Source of the DNA: Sambucus nigra
Taxonomy: Eukaryota > Streptophyta > Magnoliopsida > Dipsacales > Adoxaceae
Assembly: GCA_949130495.1 (NCBI GenBank)
Contig: OX422215.1
Span: 71,253,244 to 71,317,243, forward strand
DNA length: 64,000 nt
Reading direction: 5' to 3'
This document shows positions 1 to 12,320 of this stretch, piece after piece. Under the pieces are notes generated by a model. The model saw only the letters and a program-made list of their open reading frames with translations, did no database searches and was not told the DNA's origin. A program made the position numbers and the translations under genes. The stretch's first letter is position 1, and each line of letters starts with the position of its first letter.

Positions 1-2035
1 CCAGCTCTAGTCAATCACCTCAGCAGTCAGAAATGATTGATGTGACAGCGGAGCTGAGGTCCCTTGTGTCCATTCAACATCAAATGCAGCAGCAGCTCCT
101 AGCCTTCAGCTAGCACATCATGAGCATGATCCCGAATGATCCACTATCAACTTGACAACGCCGGCTGCCAAAGATGTCACATATGTGATCGCCGGGGGAC
201 CACCCTTAGCTCCTAAAAAATGCATTTAACACCACCTCAGGCATAGGGATATCAAGAATCCGCAGAGTCTCCGCCTTAAAAAGGAAGTCTAAGAATATCC
301 GGAGGATCTAGTGTGTGATAAAGGGGAATATTGGGAGAGCTATAAAACCTCTGACACCTCGTATCGGCCAGGAGCCACCCCATCTCCAACTTACCAAGGA
401 AAGTGTATCAAGCACACTCCTCAGAGTCATTAGAAAGACTCTTTATTCGACACGCTAAGTATGGGGTCGGCCTTCAAGCGTCTCGGCCCAAGGGATTATG
501 CTAGCCAAGATAAATGTTCTCGGAGCATTTATGTAAAGCATGCCACTGGTCGTCTCTGTAATGACCAGCCGAGACGAGAACAAGAAAGAAGGTAACACCG
601 AAAAGTCAACAGCGGATAGAGAAATGCAGGAAGAGAGCCAGCCGTCAAGATAGTTGCAGAAGTAGATGGGGTAAGAGAAAACGTAGTCCAGGAGGAAAAA
701 CTTTGGAATAGCTCAATTCAAAGGTTCAAGGACAAGAGTGGTTGTCTCATTAAAATTTGAGATCCCAGTTGTAAGGGATACATGGAGGGATCCCCTTTTG
801 TGCCGAGAATCGTCAGCTACCAAAATCCTGCTAAGTTTTAAGCCTCTAGCATGACACTCAGGTATGATGGGAGTACTAACCATGTTCATCACAAAGAGAT
901 GTATCAATCGGTTTCCAACATCTACTCAACACCTAACGAGATAAGGTGCCGAGCATTTTCCAGCACCCTCATTGGCACAACTCATGTATGGTATACCGGC
1001 CTGCCAAGGGTCCATAGAAAACTTTAAACATTTCAGTGAGAAGTTCATTCATAACTTATGTTTCGGCATGAAGCCGGCCAAATGCTTGACTCATTTACTG
1101 AATGTCAAGCAATGAAATAATGAGGGTATGAGGGATTATATCTCTCAGCTTAATAAGGAAAAGTTGGAACTTGAAGACTATGAAGAGAGTATCGCCATGA
1201 CAGCCCTCATCAGCGGCCTGCAACAAGGGAAACTTATATGGAATCTCTTTGAAGATCATCCAAAGTCCATGACATAACTCCTGGCAACAGTCAGGAGAAT
1301 CATGAACGTGAAGCAGGCCATAACGGCCAAAAAGGTGACCTAAAAGAGGCTAACAGTGGTAAGTCTAGCGAGAGACGAGATAAGGAGAAGGAAGGAAAGA
1401 AGAGATCCAATGATGACAAATTTGCCAAGTATACTCTACTAACTTTCAGTCCTGAAATGATCCTAAACGAAATAAAAGATGATAGAGAGCTCAAGTGTCC
1501 AGAGGAGTTGAAATCCGCACCTCACAAGAGGAACAAAAGCAAATGGTGCGAGTTTCATTAAGATCATAGTCACACGATGGATCAATGCTTCATCTTTAAA
1601 GATGAGATTGAAAAACTGTTAAAACAAAGAAATATTTGGAAACACATTGATAAAAGTGGAGGCCGATACGAGGGAAGAAAAAGGTTTAACGTACGAAAGG
1701 ATTCCAAACCCAAGAAGGAGGTGCAAGCAAACAGAAATAAACCAAAATTAGACGATAGTAGTGAAGACAGCCCAGACGTTCCTGCCAAGTCTCCTGCAGT
1801 AAGAGGTGCCCTTCATATGATTTCTTTTGATATAAAAATGATGTGTGGGGGATTAGCAAGTAGCATAAATGAGTCGGACTACAGAAAGGCTCACGTAGTT
1901 GAAGCAAAAGTTGGACCCAAAAGGATTGAGGTTAATTCGGTCGTGGCCAAAGTTAAACCTTCCAAGCTGAAGAAAGTAGACATGAACTGTCTCGTAGTGG
2001 GATTCTCAATACAGGATTTCAAAGGAATTTTTTAA
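1..2035 (+). pseudogene. gag of the Tat element (broken)
   Basis: Structural Gag protein that would form the particle. From about 990 to 1300 a broken frame carries the retrotransposon-gag core, with readable pieces such as FSEKFIHN, LLNVKQ, MRDYISQLN and ALISGL. Near 1540-1620 comes the Tat-type motif WCEFH..HSHTMDQC followed by EIEKLLKQ, with a stop in place of one residue. The longest open piece (1577-2035, 152 codons) covers this motif and the basic C-terminal tail. The first 900 bases are too decayed to translate continuously. Family features are from general knowledge of plant Tat Gag proteins; the exact start is outside the window. Confidence 0.75.
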
Positions 2036-2626
2036 CCACATGACGACCCTCTTGTCATCAGTACATAGTTTCATGGATACAATGTGGCTCGAATCTTGGT
2101 GGATGGGGGAAACTCGTCCCATGTTAGGTTCTGGGACTGTTTTAACAGGCTGAAGCTGAGTAAGAAGAGACTCGTCCCCTACCACCAGCCATTAATTGGA
2201 TTCAATGGGAAGAAAGTCCACCCGCTAGGTATTTACGAAATAGACGTGTACATGGGAACCTGACTAAGGTGCCTGACCAGGAAGATAAGTTTTTTCATGA
2301 TGAACGAATACATATTCTCGGCCTACAACATAATCTTAAGGAGAGTATCACTCAAAGAGTTTGAAGTCGTGCCTTCCACCGTACACCAAATATTAAAGAT
2401 CCCGACTCCTTACGGGGTGGGGAAAGTATATGGTGATCAAGTGGAAGCACGAGAGTTCTACTTCACGTCAGTGAAAAAAATGGAGACTCACCAAAGGAAG
2501 ACAATTTCCTACAACATAGACACCTTTGACCCAGGGGACGAACAAAAACATAAAAAGGAGAGCCTACAGAAGAGGCAAAATCCATTGTCCTCAATGAGGA
2601 CGAAACGAAAAAAACCGTTCAAATAG
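2036..2626 (+). pseudogene. Aspartic protease region of the Tat element (broken)
   Basis: Retroviral-type aspartic protease that would process Gag-Pol. Translation from 2040 reads a stretch with ARILVDGGNSSHV, which corresponds to the usual ILVDxGSSxxI catalytic signature of this lineage with a changed residue after the aspartate. It continues with a PLIGFNGKKVHPLG-like segment. The following open piece (2297-2626, 109 codons) contains FSAYNIILRR and KIPTPYGVGKVYGDQ, the linker between protease and RT that is typical of Tat elements. Stops separate the pieces, so no continuous product is possible. Confidence 0.75.
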
Positions 2627-2628
2627 GT

Positions 2629-3652
2629 TTGTCCCTCAGGCTAGAAATAAAGAAAGAGTTGATTGAGTTATTAAGAAAAAGGCAAAGTGTATTTGTGTGG
2701 AGCCACGATGACATGTCGCGAATTGACCTTGAAATCGTTTGTCATCGATTGAACATAGACGAGACTGCTAAGCCAGTAAAACAGCGAAGAAGCGCCTTTG
2801 CCAGAGACAATTATGAAGTTAGACAGGACGAAGTTAAGAAGCTGTAGACCGTAGATTTTATCAGGGAAGTGCACTACCCTGAATGGTTGTCCAATGTCGT
2901 CATTGTGCCAAAATAGAATGGAAAGTGGAAAATGTGTGTGGACTTCACTGACCTTAACAAGGACTGCCCGAAGGACAGTTTTCCTTTGTCTATGATCGAT
3001 TAGATGGTAGATGTTATGGCCAATCATGAGCTCATGAGCTTCATGGATGCTTACTCCGGGTATAATCAAATTTTAATGCACAAAGACGATGCCGAGAAGA
3101 CCTCCTATTATTACTAACACAGGGACATACTACTACAAAGTTATGCTATATGGCCTAACGAATGCAGGGGCTACCTACCAAAAGCTAGTCAATAAAATGT
3201 TCAAGGACTAGATTGAAAAGACGTTAGACGCATACGTGGACAACATGTTCACAAAAAATGTGAAGGTCGAGAATCATGTGGTCGACTTAGAAAGAATATT
3301 TGACACGATGGATGAGTACATAATGAAATTGAATCCTGCTAAGTGCGTATTCGGTGTTGGATTTGGGAAGTCCTTAGGCTTCATTATCAGTCGAATGGGC
3401 ATCTAAGTGAATCCCACTATGATTAAAGAATTAAATGACATGAAAATGCCAAAGACGATCAAAGATATTCAGATATTGAGGGGTCGAGTTGTTACGTTGA
3501 ACAGGTTTGTCTCTTGGGCAACAGCCAAGTGCCTGCCATTTTTCAAGATTCTGAGGAAAGTGTTCGTTTGGGATAAGGAGTGTCAAAAAGAATATCAAGA
3601 ACTAAAGGATTATCTCGGCTCGTCTATGCTCATCTCCTGGATGATACAATGA
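2629..3652 (+). pseudogene. Reverse transcriptase of the Tat element (broken)
   Basis: Copies element RNA into DNA. The open piece at 2629-2847 starts the domain, with VFVWSHDDMSRID. Interrupted reading then gives FIREVHYPEWLSNVV, KMCVDFTDLNKDCPKDSFPL and FMDAYSGYNQILM. The catalytic box near 3230 reads YVDNM where YVDDM is expected, so the second active-site aspartate is asparagine. The thumb and connection region (3407-3652, 81 codons) contains RGRVVTLNRFVSWATAKCLPFFK. There are in-frame stops near 2915 and 3001 and frameshifts after 3110. It is clearly dead. Confidence 0.85.
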
Positions 3653-4095
3653 GAGAAGTTGTACCTGAACCTGGCCGTCTCAAAGTTGTCCATCAATTCA
3701 GCAATGGTCTGAAGCGATAATGGAGTTCAGAAACATGTTTACTTCAATAGTTAAGCACTTCTAGGGGCAAAGTTGAAGTATTAAAAAATAGAAAATCTTA
3801 CATATGCTTTGATCCACACTTCAAGAAAGATAAATCCCTATTTCCAGGTTCATACGTTAGTAGTGATCACCAACACACCCCTCTGACAAGTCATTCATAA
3901 ACCCAAGAAATCGGGTATGTTAATGGCTTGGTCGGTTGAGTTAGGTTAGTTGATAGCACCTATAAGCCGAGAAGTGTAATTACAGGGCAGATATTGGCAG
4001 ATATTATTGTCGAGTTCACGTGGGAAGCCAAGGACGACATAAAAGGTTAACCTCCGACCGAGATCCCGCTAGTAATCCAAAAAGGATAGGAGATC

Positions 4096-4595
4096 ATGGT
4101 TGAGGAAGTACCGGCCGACACAACAAGCAGTATTCTAGAACCAGATTCACTGATAAAAAAATGTATTCTTGGCAGAGGGTCCTTTCACACAAGGGGACCA
4201 ATATGGAGTTTGTTCGTTAACGGTTCATCTTGTGAGAATAGCAGCGGTGTAGGACTAATATTATCGGCATCATATGGGAGTTACATTGAGTATGCCCTGC
4301 GGTTCAACTTTAAAGCGTCAAACAACGAATCAGAACTCTATTGGTCGGACTTTCTCCTGAAAAAACATTGAATGTCTGCCAAATGGTCGCTCATAGTGAT
4401 TCACAGTTGATAGTTAACCAAGTTTTGGGGATTTATGAGGCAAAATACGAGAAGATGGCTAAGTACTTAGCCAAAGTGAAGAAAATGATGTCGAACTTTG
4501 AAAAGGTCAAGATTAAAAGAATTTCGAGTGTGGAAAATGGGAGAGCAGATGCGTTAGCAAGGCTAGCCTCGGCTACTAGAACAAAGATCAGATGA
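4096..4595 (+). pseudogene. RNase H domain of the Tat element (broken)
   Basis: Degrades RNA in RNA-DNA hybrids during reverse transcription. Two overlapping open pieces (4096-4371 and 4341-4595) hold the domain, so a frameshift lies near 4345. Readable motifs are WSLFVNGSSCENSSGVG, where the first catalytic aspartate of DGS has become asparagine, YALRFNFKASNNE, HSDSQLIVNQV and NGRADALARLAS. The order and spacing match the RNase H that follows RT in Ty3/gypsy pol. Confidence 0.8.
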
Positions 4596-4669
4596 TCAGT
4601 GCATTTATGATACCGATATGGAAATTTACTTGATTTGAATTGGGGGGGCATCTTGGATGGACCCAATCA

Positions 4670-5850
4670 TAGATTACATCTGAGATGGGAAGTTTTTAGA
4701 AGGCAAATTCGAGCGTAGGAAAATACGATACCGTGCAGCGAAATTTACCATCATCCAAAATGTGATATATAAAAGAGGTTTTCTGCTTCCACTCCCACGT
4801 TGTATGCACCCATCTAAAGTAAGATACGTACTCAGGGACGTACGTGAAAGCTCGTGTGCAAGCCACATAAGTGGAGGGTCCTTAGCCAAAAGGATCGTCA
4901 CCCAGGGGTACTATTAGCTAAATCTTGCAAAAGACTCGGGGGATTATGTTTTAAGGTGTGATAAGTGTCAGCGTTTTGTAAGCATACCCCATAAGCCTCG
5001 TCAACCCCTTTTCCTTAATATCGACCCCATGGCCTTTAGCCATGTGGGGAATAGACATAGTCGGCTCCCTACCTAGAGCAAAGGGAAATTTCAGATTCTT
5101 AATCGTTACAATTGACTATTTATCCAAAAGGGTGGAAGCAGAGGCTATGATAACAATTTCGGTAGAGTAATGCTTTAATTTATCTGGAGAAACATCATAT
5201 GTCGTTACGGCCTCCCCAACACGTTGATATCTGATAACGGGAAACAATTCAAGAATAAGTCTCTAGAAGCTTACTGCGAAAGAGTTAGTATCAAGCAATT
5301 CTACTCCTCGCTACGCTAACACAAGCTACTGGGAAAACATAGGTAACCAATAAGACGATATTGGATAGAATCAAGAAAAAGTTTGAAAACGCTAAGGGGA
5401 GATGGGTCGACGAGTTACACAGCATTCTGTGGGAATATAGGACGACAGAGATAACACCAATAGGAGAAACGCCTTTCATGCTAGCTTATAGGTCAGAGGT
5501 TGCAATCCCAACAGATATTGGGTTGCCAAGCCATAGGGTTTAGACCTATGACCAAGAGGCAAATCTAAAAGAAAGAAGACTGGACTTAGACCTAATTGAA
5601 GAAAGGAGAGAAGACGCTACCATTAAGCAGCCACCTATCAACAAAAGAGCTACAAAGTTATACAATAAAAAGGGTCAAGACCTAGTGCTAAAGAAGGTTA
5701 TACAAAAGGCCAACAAGCTCCACCCAAACTAGCATGGGCCTTACAGAGTCACGGAGGAAGTCGTCCCAAGTACATATCGACTAGAAAACCATGAAAGAGA
5801 GCCATTTTCTAAACCTTGGAATGCGGCTCATTTGAAAATATACTATCAAT
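4670..5850 (+). pseudogene. Integrase region of the Tat element (broken)
   Basis: Inserts the DNA copy into the genome. The broken frame begins with a zinc-binding part: KFTIIQNVIYKRGF, a histidine segment near 4860, and YVLRCDKCQRF near 4945-4975. The catalytic core follows, with an aspartate in WGIDIVGSLP (near 5045), ISDNGKQFKNKSLEAYC (near 5230) and a 60-codon open piece (5361-5543) covering RWVDELHSILWEYRTT and GETPFMLAYRSEV. The C-terminal part runs to about 5850 and includes a stretch resembling GPYRV. Several stops and frameshifts are present. Confidence 0.8.
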
Positions 5851-5990
5851 AGTTTGCTTATTTGCTATAACTGAAAGGTAACCTTTCCATTTGTATGAAA
5901 TTGCTAGTACGAAAATATGTTACATGAAATACAATGAAGTGTTGTCTCATATCTTCTTTACTGCATTTTTTACTAATTCAAATAATTAGA

Positions 5991-6860
5991 TAAACATCAT
6001 TTAATTATGGTGAATAATTAAATCTCTGTCTCTCAATGGTATGAGAGTGCCTTAGGAGTTTCCGCTCCACGGCACCACTCTGCATAAAAAAACATGTGAG
6101 GTGGGAGGTACTTGACACCATTTTTATGGTGAGATCCTTAAACATCATTCGAGTATGATGAAATTATTAAACATCATTTAATTATGGTGCATAATTAAAT
6201 CTCTCTCTCGGTAATATGAGAATGCCTTAGGAGTCTCGTCTCCAAGGCACCACTCTGCAAAAAAACACTCGTGAGGTGGGAGGTCCTTAACACCATTTTT
6301 ATGGTGAGACTATTAATAATCATTTAAGTATGGTGAAATTATTAAACACCATTTAATTACGGTGTATAATTAAATATATCTCTCTCGGGAGTGTGAGAGT
6401 GCCCTAGGAGTCTCGGCTCCAAGGCACCGCTCTGTAAAAAAAACTGTGAGGTGGGAGATCCTTAACACCATTTTTATGGTGAGACTCTTAAACATCATTT
6501 GAGTATGGTGAAATTGTTAAACATCATATAATTATGGTTCATAATTAAATCTCTCTCTCGGCGATGCGATAGTGCTTTAGGAGTCTCGCTCCAAGGCACC
6601 ACTCTGCATAAACCCTGAGAGGTGGGAAGTCCTTAACATCATTATTGATATGGTGAGACCACTTTAAACATCATATAAGCATATGGTAAATAATTTAATT
6701 CCTATCTTAGCGGTATGAGGGCACCCAAAGAGTCTCGACCCCCAGATGCCATTATGCATAAACAATGAGAGATGGGACGCCTTTGACATCATTTTAATAT
6801 GGTGAGATTTAACAATTTGTTAAGTATGGTGAAAATGTGAAACACGAATATGGTTAAGGC
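5991..6860. repeat. Tandem repeat, ~175-bp unit, five to six copies
   Basis: Units begin with a TAAACATCAT-like motif at about 5991, 6168, 6343, 6518 and 6665, with a partial sixth near 6820. Each unit has an AT-rich part with TTATGGTG and a conserved GC-richer part with AGGAGTCTCG and CAAGGCACCACTCTG. The fourth unit is shortened to about 147 bp. The array lies between the end of pol and the antisense gene, the usual place for such arrays in Tat elements. Confidence 0.9.
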
Positions 6861-8948
6861 AACTAGTAGACACAACACTTAGAATGGATATTCATTCAAA
6901 AATTCATTGAGTAATAAGAGAAAGTCATTTAGAAATAAGAGAAATTCATTCAGATATAAGAGCAAGAGTATTCAAAAATAGGATTGTTCAAAGGGCATTA
7001 CACTAAAAGGGTTTAGAAGACCACACACGGTCGCACAGAAATGAGACCTAAGCATCGATCGAAAGAGGTTCAGTAGTGGTTGGCCCGGTTGGGTTTTCTT
7101 CTTGATCAGCAGTATTTCCCTCTTAGTCACCAGCCCCGTGGTCCCATCCTGCTCAACAACCGTAGTCTCGCCCTCAGTCGCAATAGTCTCAACATTCTCG
7201 ACTTCTGCTTGAACTTCTTGCAGGGCCTCAACGCTGGCAGGATCAGTAAAGTTGAATGTATGAATAGTCTCTACCAAGAAAGGGTCATTGGCAACAAGGA
7301 CATGATTGGCGACTGACAGCACACTATTTTTGCCCCCTTCTCCATATATTAAATAGCGTAGCCGAAAAACTCCTCTGACTCTTTAAAGTCAACAATAGCT
7401 TGTTCGGCAGCCACCCTAACCTTCTTTGCCTCGTCTTCCTCTTGCTTCTTGAGCTTGCCCGCAAGACCCTCCACATTTTCCGAGAGGTCCTACTTCAGAT
7501 TGAAGATACGTTCCTTCTGACGAGCCCTCATCACTAGGGGATTAGTGTCATATTCGTTCTTCAGGTCCTCCAACTTCTGCCTCTGATCATCAACTTGGGT
7601 TTTGTCATCCTTATTGTCGTGGACTTTCCCATCAGTCTCCACCACCGTGTTAGATATTTTGAAGGGCAGTGACAGACTGAAATGAAAAAAATAAGTCAGT
7701 ACAAGACGACACTAAACTTATAAAAACTTGAAAATATAAAGGTGGGTTGTTTACCTGAGTAGCTATGTAAAGAGCAAAGTTAAAGACTTGGGAGGGATTT
7801 TGACCATCGAAGCAGTGGTTCTCGCAGTTAGGGACGACCGAGGTAAGGACCTCCCGGGACCTCAATCGAATCCCAAGAAGAGAGTCGGCATTGACCCCCA
7901 GATGATCAAGACACATAGCAGCCGTGACTTCCTCCCTGATAGGGAGAAGAGGATTAGCAGATTATATCGGCGGGACTTCCTTTATTTTCCTTTGTTGTGG
8001 AGCATGATGAGCCGATGTCCCACTAGTGACCTCTTTTCTCTTCTTGAACCCCCCACCAGCATTGGGGCCACCAGTTGTCACCTTTTGTCGAGCTTGTCTT
8101 TGTTGAGTAGCTTTTCCCAAGAGACAAGCAAGAAGATTGGTGGACATCGGAGCAGCGATCTCCCTGATTTTGTTTGAGATACCTTCGGGGCAATCTGTAA
8201 ATCACACGCAAATATTTTTAGTATCGGCCTACTTTAAGTCAGAATAAATTTGAGATGATGGTAAAGTTCAACAAAAATATTAGAAAATTTCCTTACGAAG
8301 TGATGTCAGGAGTCCACCCCAATGTCTGAATACTACAAGAGCTCAAGGTGATCAAATGCTCGAAAACAATGAGGTTGTCCCCCATGAGCTTGTCAATGTC
8401 TTCTCTCGTCCCGGCGATGAGACTTGGGTCCATCTTGGCCGAGAGTGATCGAGAGCGACACACGATCCCATTTTCGGGGAACTTTTACCTCATCCGCTAT
8501 GGATGACTCACCCTCGTTGAATTCCCAGTCACCCGAGATGAAGAAGTATAGGTATTTCCAATCGCTTTTGGAAGATTGGTTTATTTGGAGAAGTTTTCGA
8601 TCAGGACGATGAGCCACGAAGTGATACTAACACGGGGCGGCTCTCGTAGCGACTGCAATGTAACATGCCGAAAAACGTCAATTGGGAGATTGACATCCCA
8701 GGCAACCCTCTAGAGGTGAGCAACCCCAAACAGGGTCCTACAGGCATTCGGCGTCAGCTGGGCAGGAGCAACACCGATCGGAGTAAGAATTAATCTAATT
8801 GATGTATGGATGGGAAGACAGAAACCGATCTTGAGCATCTGCTCATAGACAGCCACTTCCCCTCATTTTTTAGGTCAACGGCTCGCTCGTCTTCATTAAG
8901 AACCCTCATATGGATGGTAGACTTGACCCCATAGAGGTGCCTCTATAC

Positions 8949-11663
8949 TAGGGGTGGTTATCGGTCGGTTTGATCGGTATTTGGCGTATACATATATCAT
9001 ACCAACTTTTTTTAGTACATTTGATTTTCAGTTTTTCAAAAAACCTTACCAATACCAAACCGTTCGGTATTTCGATTTGTTACAGTATTGTCGGTAAATT
9101 ATGCTTTCGACAATTTCGATTTTGGGGGGTATTTTTATTTTTTGTTTGAAAAAACTCACTAAGTTATTTTAACAAAGGTTAAAATTATGTAGTGAGTTTT
9201 GAATTACTTTTTGAAGAAATTCTTATAAAAATCTTATCAAGAACACAAGATGTGTTAAAACAGTTTATTTGAAAAAATTATCTAGGAGTCTTGGAAATAG
9301 GTTTTTAGTTTAAACCTAAGTCTGTGTAGCAGATTGTAGCAGTGAAAGATTAAAAAGCACATCTCTTCAATATATTTTACGTGGTAAAACCTCACCTAAT
9401 TGGGGAAACATCGACGATTGTCTCTACACCACAAAACCAAAAATCCACTACAAAAATCAAGGTCACAAACACACAACAGATCATACAAGTAATTCTTATA
9501 TCTAAGTTCAGAAATTTACCTACTGAGAATCCATCCTTCATGGTATTCTTTCTGACTTCTCCCAAGGAATGTACGTGTCCTTTCTCTGTTCCCAACTTTG
9601 CACCCTTTCTCCTCTTTTACTGTGTCGGCTCAAAAATCAGAATCTCTCAACCAACAACAACACTTTTGTGATTGTGGGTGACAGTGTAGTGAGTGTTGCG
9701 CCTAATATGCAATGCGTGCACTCACACACACTTAATTACAAATGATTCCTACAAATTAAAGAAATCTAAGTATGAAACCCCTTTTTCACACTTTTGAAAT
9801 TAGACTTAATCTTTTTACACAAAACTGTTTCAAGATCTGAATATCTTCAGGATCTTTAAAATCTAGATCCATAGAACTTTATTTATTCACAAAAAAAATT
9901 CAAACTGAAAAATTAACAGATGTAACATATGTAAGTCTTTATTTCAGTTTTGCAAAAAATGAGAGATGTTGGAAATAAAACATTACATAAACATTACATA
10001 AACAATATCCAACACGAGAAGATGATTTCTCAAAAAAGAAATCAAAACAACCTATAAAACTAAGTGAAAATATATCACTAATCTAGATCTACAAGTTTCT
10101 AAACAGAAATGAGATCTAAATCTTGTGAGGTTGTTGAAAGAGAGATTTAGACTTAAAGGGACATTAGAAACCAGAAAACCTAACTCTCAAAACTAATTTT
10201 CTGAAGAAAAAAAATATAATAGTTTTTGTACGAAAACTATTTTTTTTTTCTCTTTTATTTTCTTTCTTCTCTCTCTCTTTTCTCTCTTCTCTCTTTTTTC
10301 TCTCAAACTCTCAGACTTCCCAAATCTTCAAATGGTTGAGGCGAAGGTTTATTTTATAGTGAGGGTAGAAGGATCTCGATGATCGAAGTTAAATGGACGA
10401 TCAGGATTAAAACAACGGTTGGATTTCAAATGTATACTCTGATTCATTAAAACGATAAGCACAAGAATTAACTCAGAACGCATGCAATCCATTGATCATT
10501 TTAATCTAACGGTTGAAAGTAATGCTCTTGAATGTGAGAGACAGAACACACAAATGTAACCAATCACAAACAACCACGTGCCAACCTCATATTGAATCTC
10601 AACTGCATGTTTTAGAAGTTTTTAAAATCCCATTTTCTACCACAATATTCTCTGGCGATTTTGGATTCTACCCAAGTTTACTTTTAAGAATTTATATAAT
10701 TCTAAATTCAGCCCCAAAACAAATTAAACCCTATTTTAATTATTTCAAAAATGGATTTTAAATGTTTCTAAATTCCCAAAAAAATTTGAAAATTGATTTA
10801 AAATATCTAAAAATTATAGAAAATTCATTTTAAATCCAATTAACACACACCAACCAATTATGTAATGAAATTCAATCCTATGAGTGTGAGTGTGTTGACT
10901 TTTCTACCTTTGAAGATTGATCATTGCTGATGTTGATAAAGCTTCATGAGTGTTCTTTTATGCACTTAAAGGATGGGCCGAAATTTTGTTACCATTTTCA
11001 AAGTAGTTGAGGCTCATATATAGTGCAGACACAAGTGAGTCAACTATATAGTGTGCCTCATTGTTTTCTTAGTCTTTAGTTTATTTTTTATTTTTTATTT
11101 TTTATTTTTTATTTTTTATTTTTTATTTTTTATTTTTTATTTTTTATTTTTTATCTATTATAAATTTTCAAATGCAATATATATAAACTAACACATAAAC
11201 TAAATGTATGCTATAGGTTTTACATATAAATTATCTAATAACTTAGGTGTAGAACTGAATTACTCATATAAGAACTAAAAAGAGTTCGGCTCGAAGACAA
11301 AACAAATGAATAAGCATGTGTTCTTAACTTGAAACTTTTCATATACTTTCTAAAAATAAAAATACCATTAACTTTTGTAATAAATGAGTTAAACTAGTGA
11401 TATAAATTTAAAAATATAATATAAAATTTGTATTTTTAGTATATTGAATCGGTATTCTAGACGGTAATTTCGGTATTTGATTTTTGTATGGATATTCCAG
11501 TAAATCGATATTAAATGTGTAAACCAAAATCAACCACCAAGTTTTCGGTAATTTTGGTTTCGGTAATTTTAGTTTATGGTAAGGAAAAGTAGTAAACCAA
11601 TACCATAATTTTTCGAACCAAAACGGTGTGGTACGGTAAAAAATCGTACCATAACCGCCCCTA
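8949..11663. mobile_element. Non-autonomous hAT transposon with 8-bp target duplication
   Basis: The left end reads TAGGGGTGGTTATCGGT. The right end, reverse-complemented, reads TAGGGGCGGTTATGGTA, giving imperfect terminal inverted repeats. Flanks are CTCTATAC (8941-8948) and CTCTAGAC (11664-11671), an 8-bp duplication with one mismatch, as expected for hAT. Both subterminal regions are rich in CGGTA and its complement. No transposase-size frame exists inside; short ORFs such as 9381-9671 look random. The inside holds AT-rich DNA, a pyrimidine tract near 10230-10310 and a 7-bp microsatellite. It disrupts the antisense gene of the Tat element. Confidence 0.85.
11081..11153. repeat. Microsatellite, 7-bp unit (ATTTTTT)n
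   Basis: About ten uninterrupted copies of a 7-bp unit lie inside the hAT element. Confidence 0.95.
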
Positions 11664-12320
11664 CTCTAGACTACTAGGTCAGTTTCATGAACATCGTTAG
11701 GAATAGCCGAGGCAACACTCGTATCCAAAATGTATGGATCCTCCCCTTCTTCATCCTCAGTCGCATGGGCCTTACCGTGAGGATCCTGACACCTAAACTC
11801 GGCCTGAGTCATGCTCGAGATTGGTACTTCCATAAGAGGCACATTGTTAGCAACTTCGACTTCAGGCTCGTCGTCAAAAATGTCGTAAACTTGGGTTTTA
11901 TGTTTCCCTTGTTGACGATTAAAAGTGCTAGGATGACCCCGATTATTGGACTCGGCGATCTCACCCTCGTCTATGTGGCCAGCTGTGACTCTCATTGACA
12001 CCTCAAAGGAGTCGAATTTGGAACCCTCTCGGCCGTCATAGAGGCCTAGTTGTTCAGAAGGGATGTAGCCATTCGAAGACGAGACAGACATGATGTCACT
12101 ATTGATTAAAATTACAACTCTAGGCTCGGTTAGGGTGGGGTAAGTAAGAAGTAAGGTAGGGTGCTCTACAGCTAAGGGAAGAGGTGAATGTGGAACCCGA
12201 GACTCGGCCTCAACCCTTCTAATCTCTCGTCCAATACATTGACGCGAGTGCGGGAACTCTTCACCTAACTCATGCAACATACAGTACATGAAAAACTTCA
12301 AAGAAATCTTTTGAAGCAAC

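Larger units (their letters stand above)
6972..12320 (-). pseudogene. Spliced antisense gene of the Tat element ('putative gypsy type transposon' family, Transposase_28-like)
   Basis: This gene runs opposite to gag-pol. From its N-terminus: 12320-11666 is one open frame (217 codons), acidic and serine-rich. A hAT insertion interrupts it. From 8948 downward come YGVKSTIHMRV and NEDERAVDL, then after a frameshift PIHTSIRLILTPIGVAPAQ and LTPNACRTLFG, matching the core I know for PF04195, then WKYLYFFISGDWEF and VPRKW. Introns can be placed: 8195-8296 (GTAAGG to TTTACAG) and 7677-7754 (GTAAAC to TTTCAG). The C-terminal part is charged and coiled-coil-like (QRQKLEDLKNEY, DFKESEEFF) and ends near 6972. 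Stops near 8700 and 7490 show decay. Its function is unknown. Confidence 0.7.

Noticed and set aside
5991..6860. Repeated units considered as stacked LTR fragments
   Set aside because: The units are short, tandem and lack TG...CA ends, a primer site or a polypurine tract.
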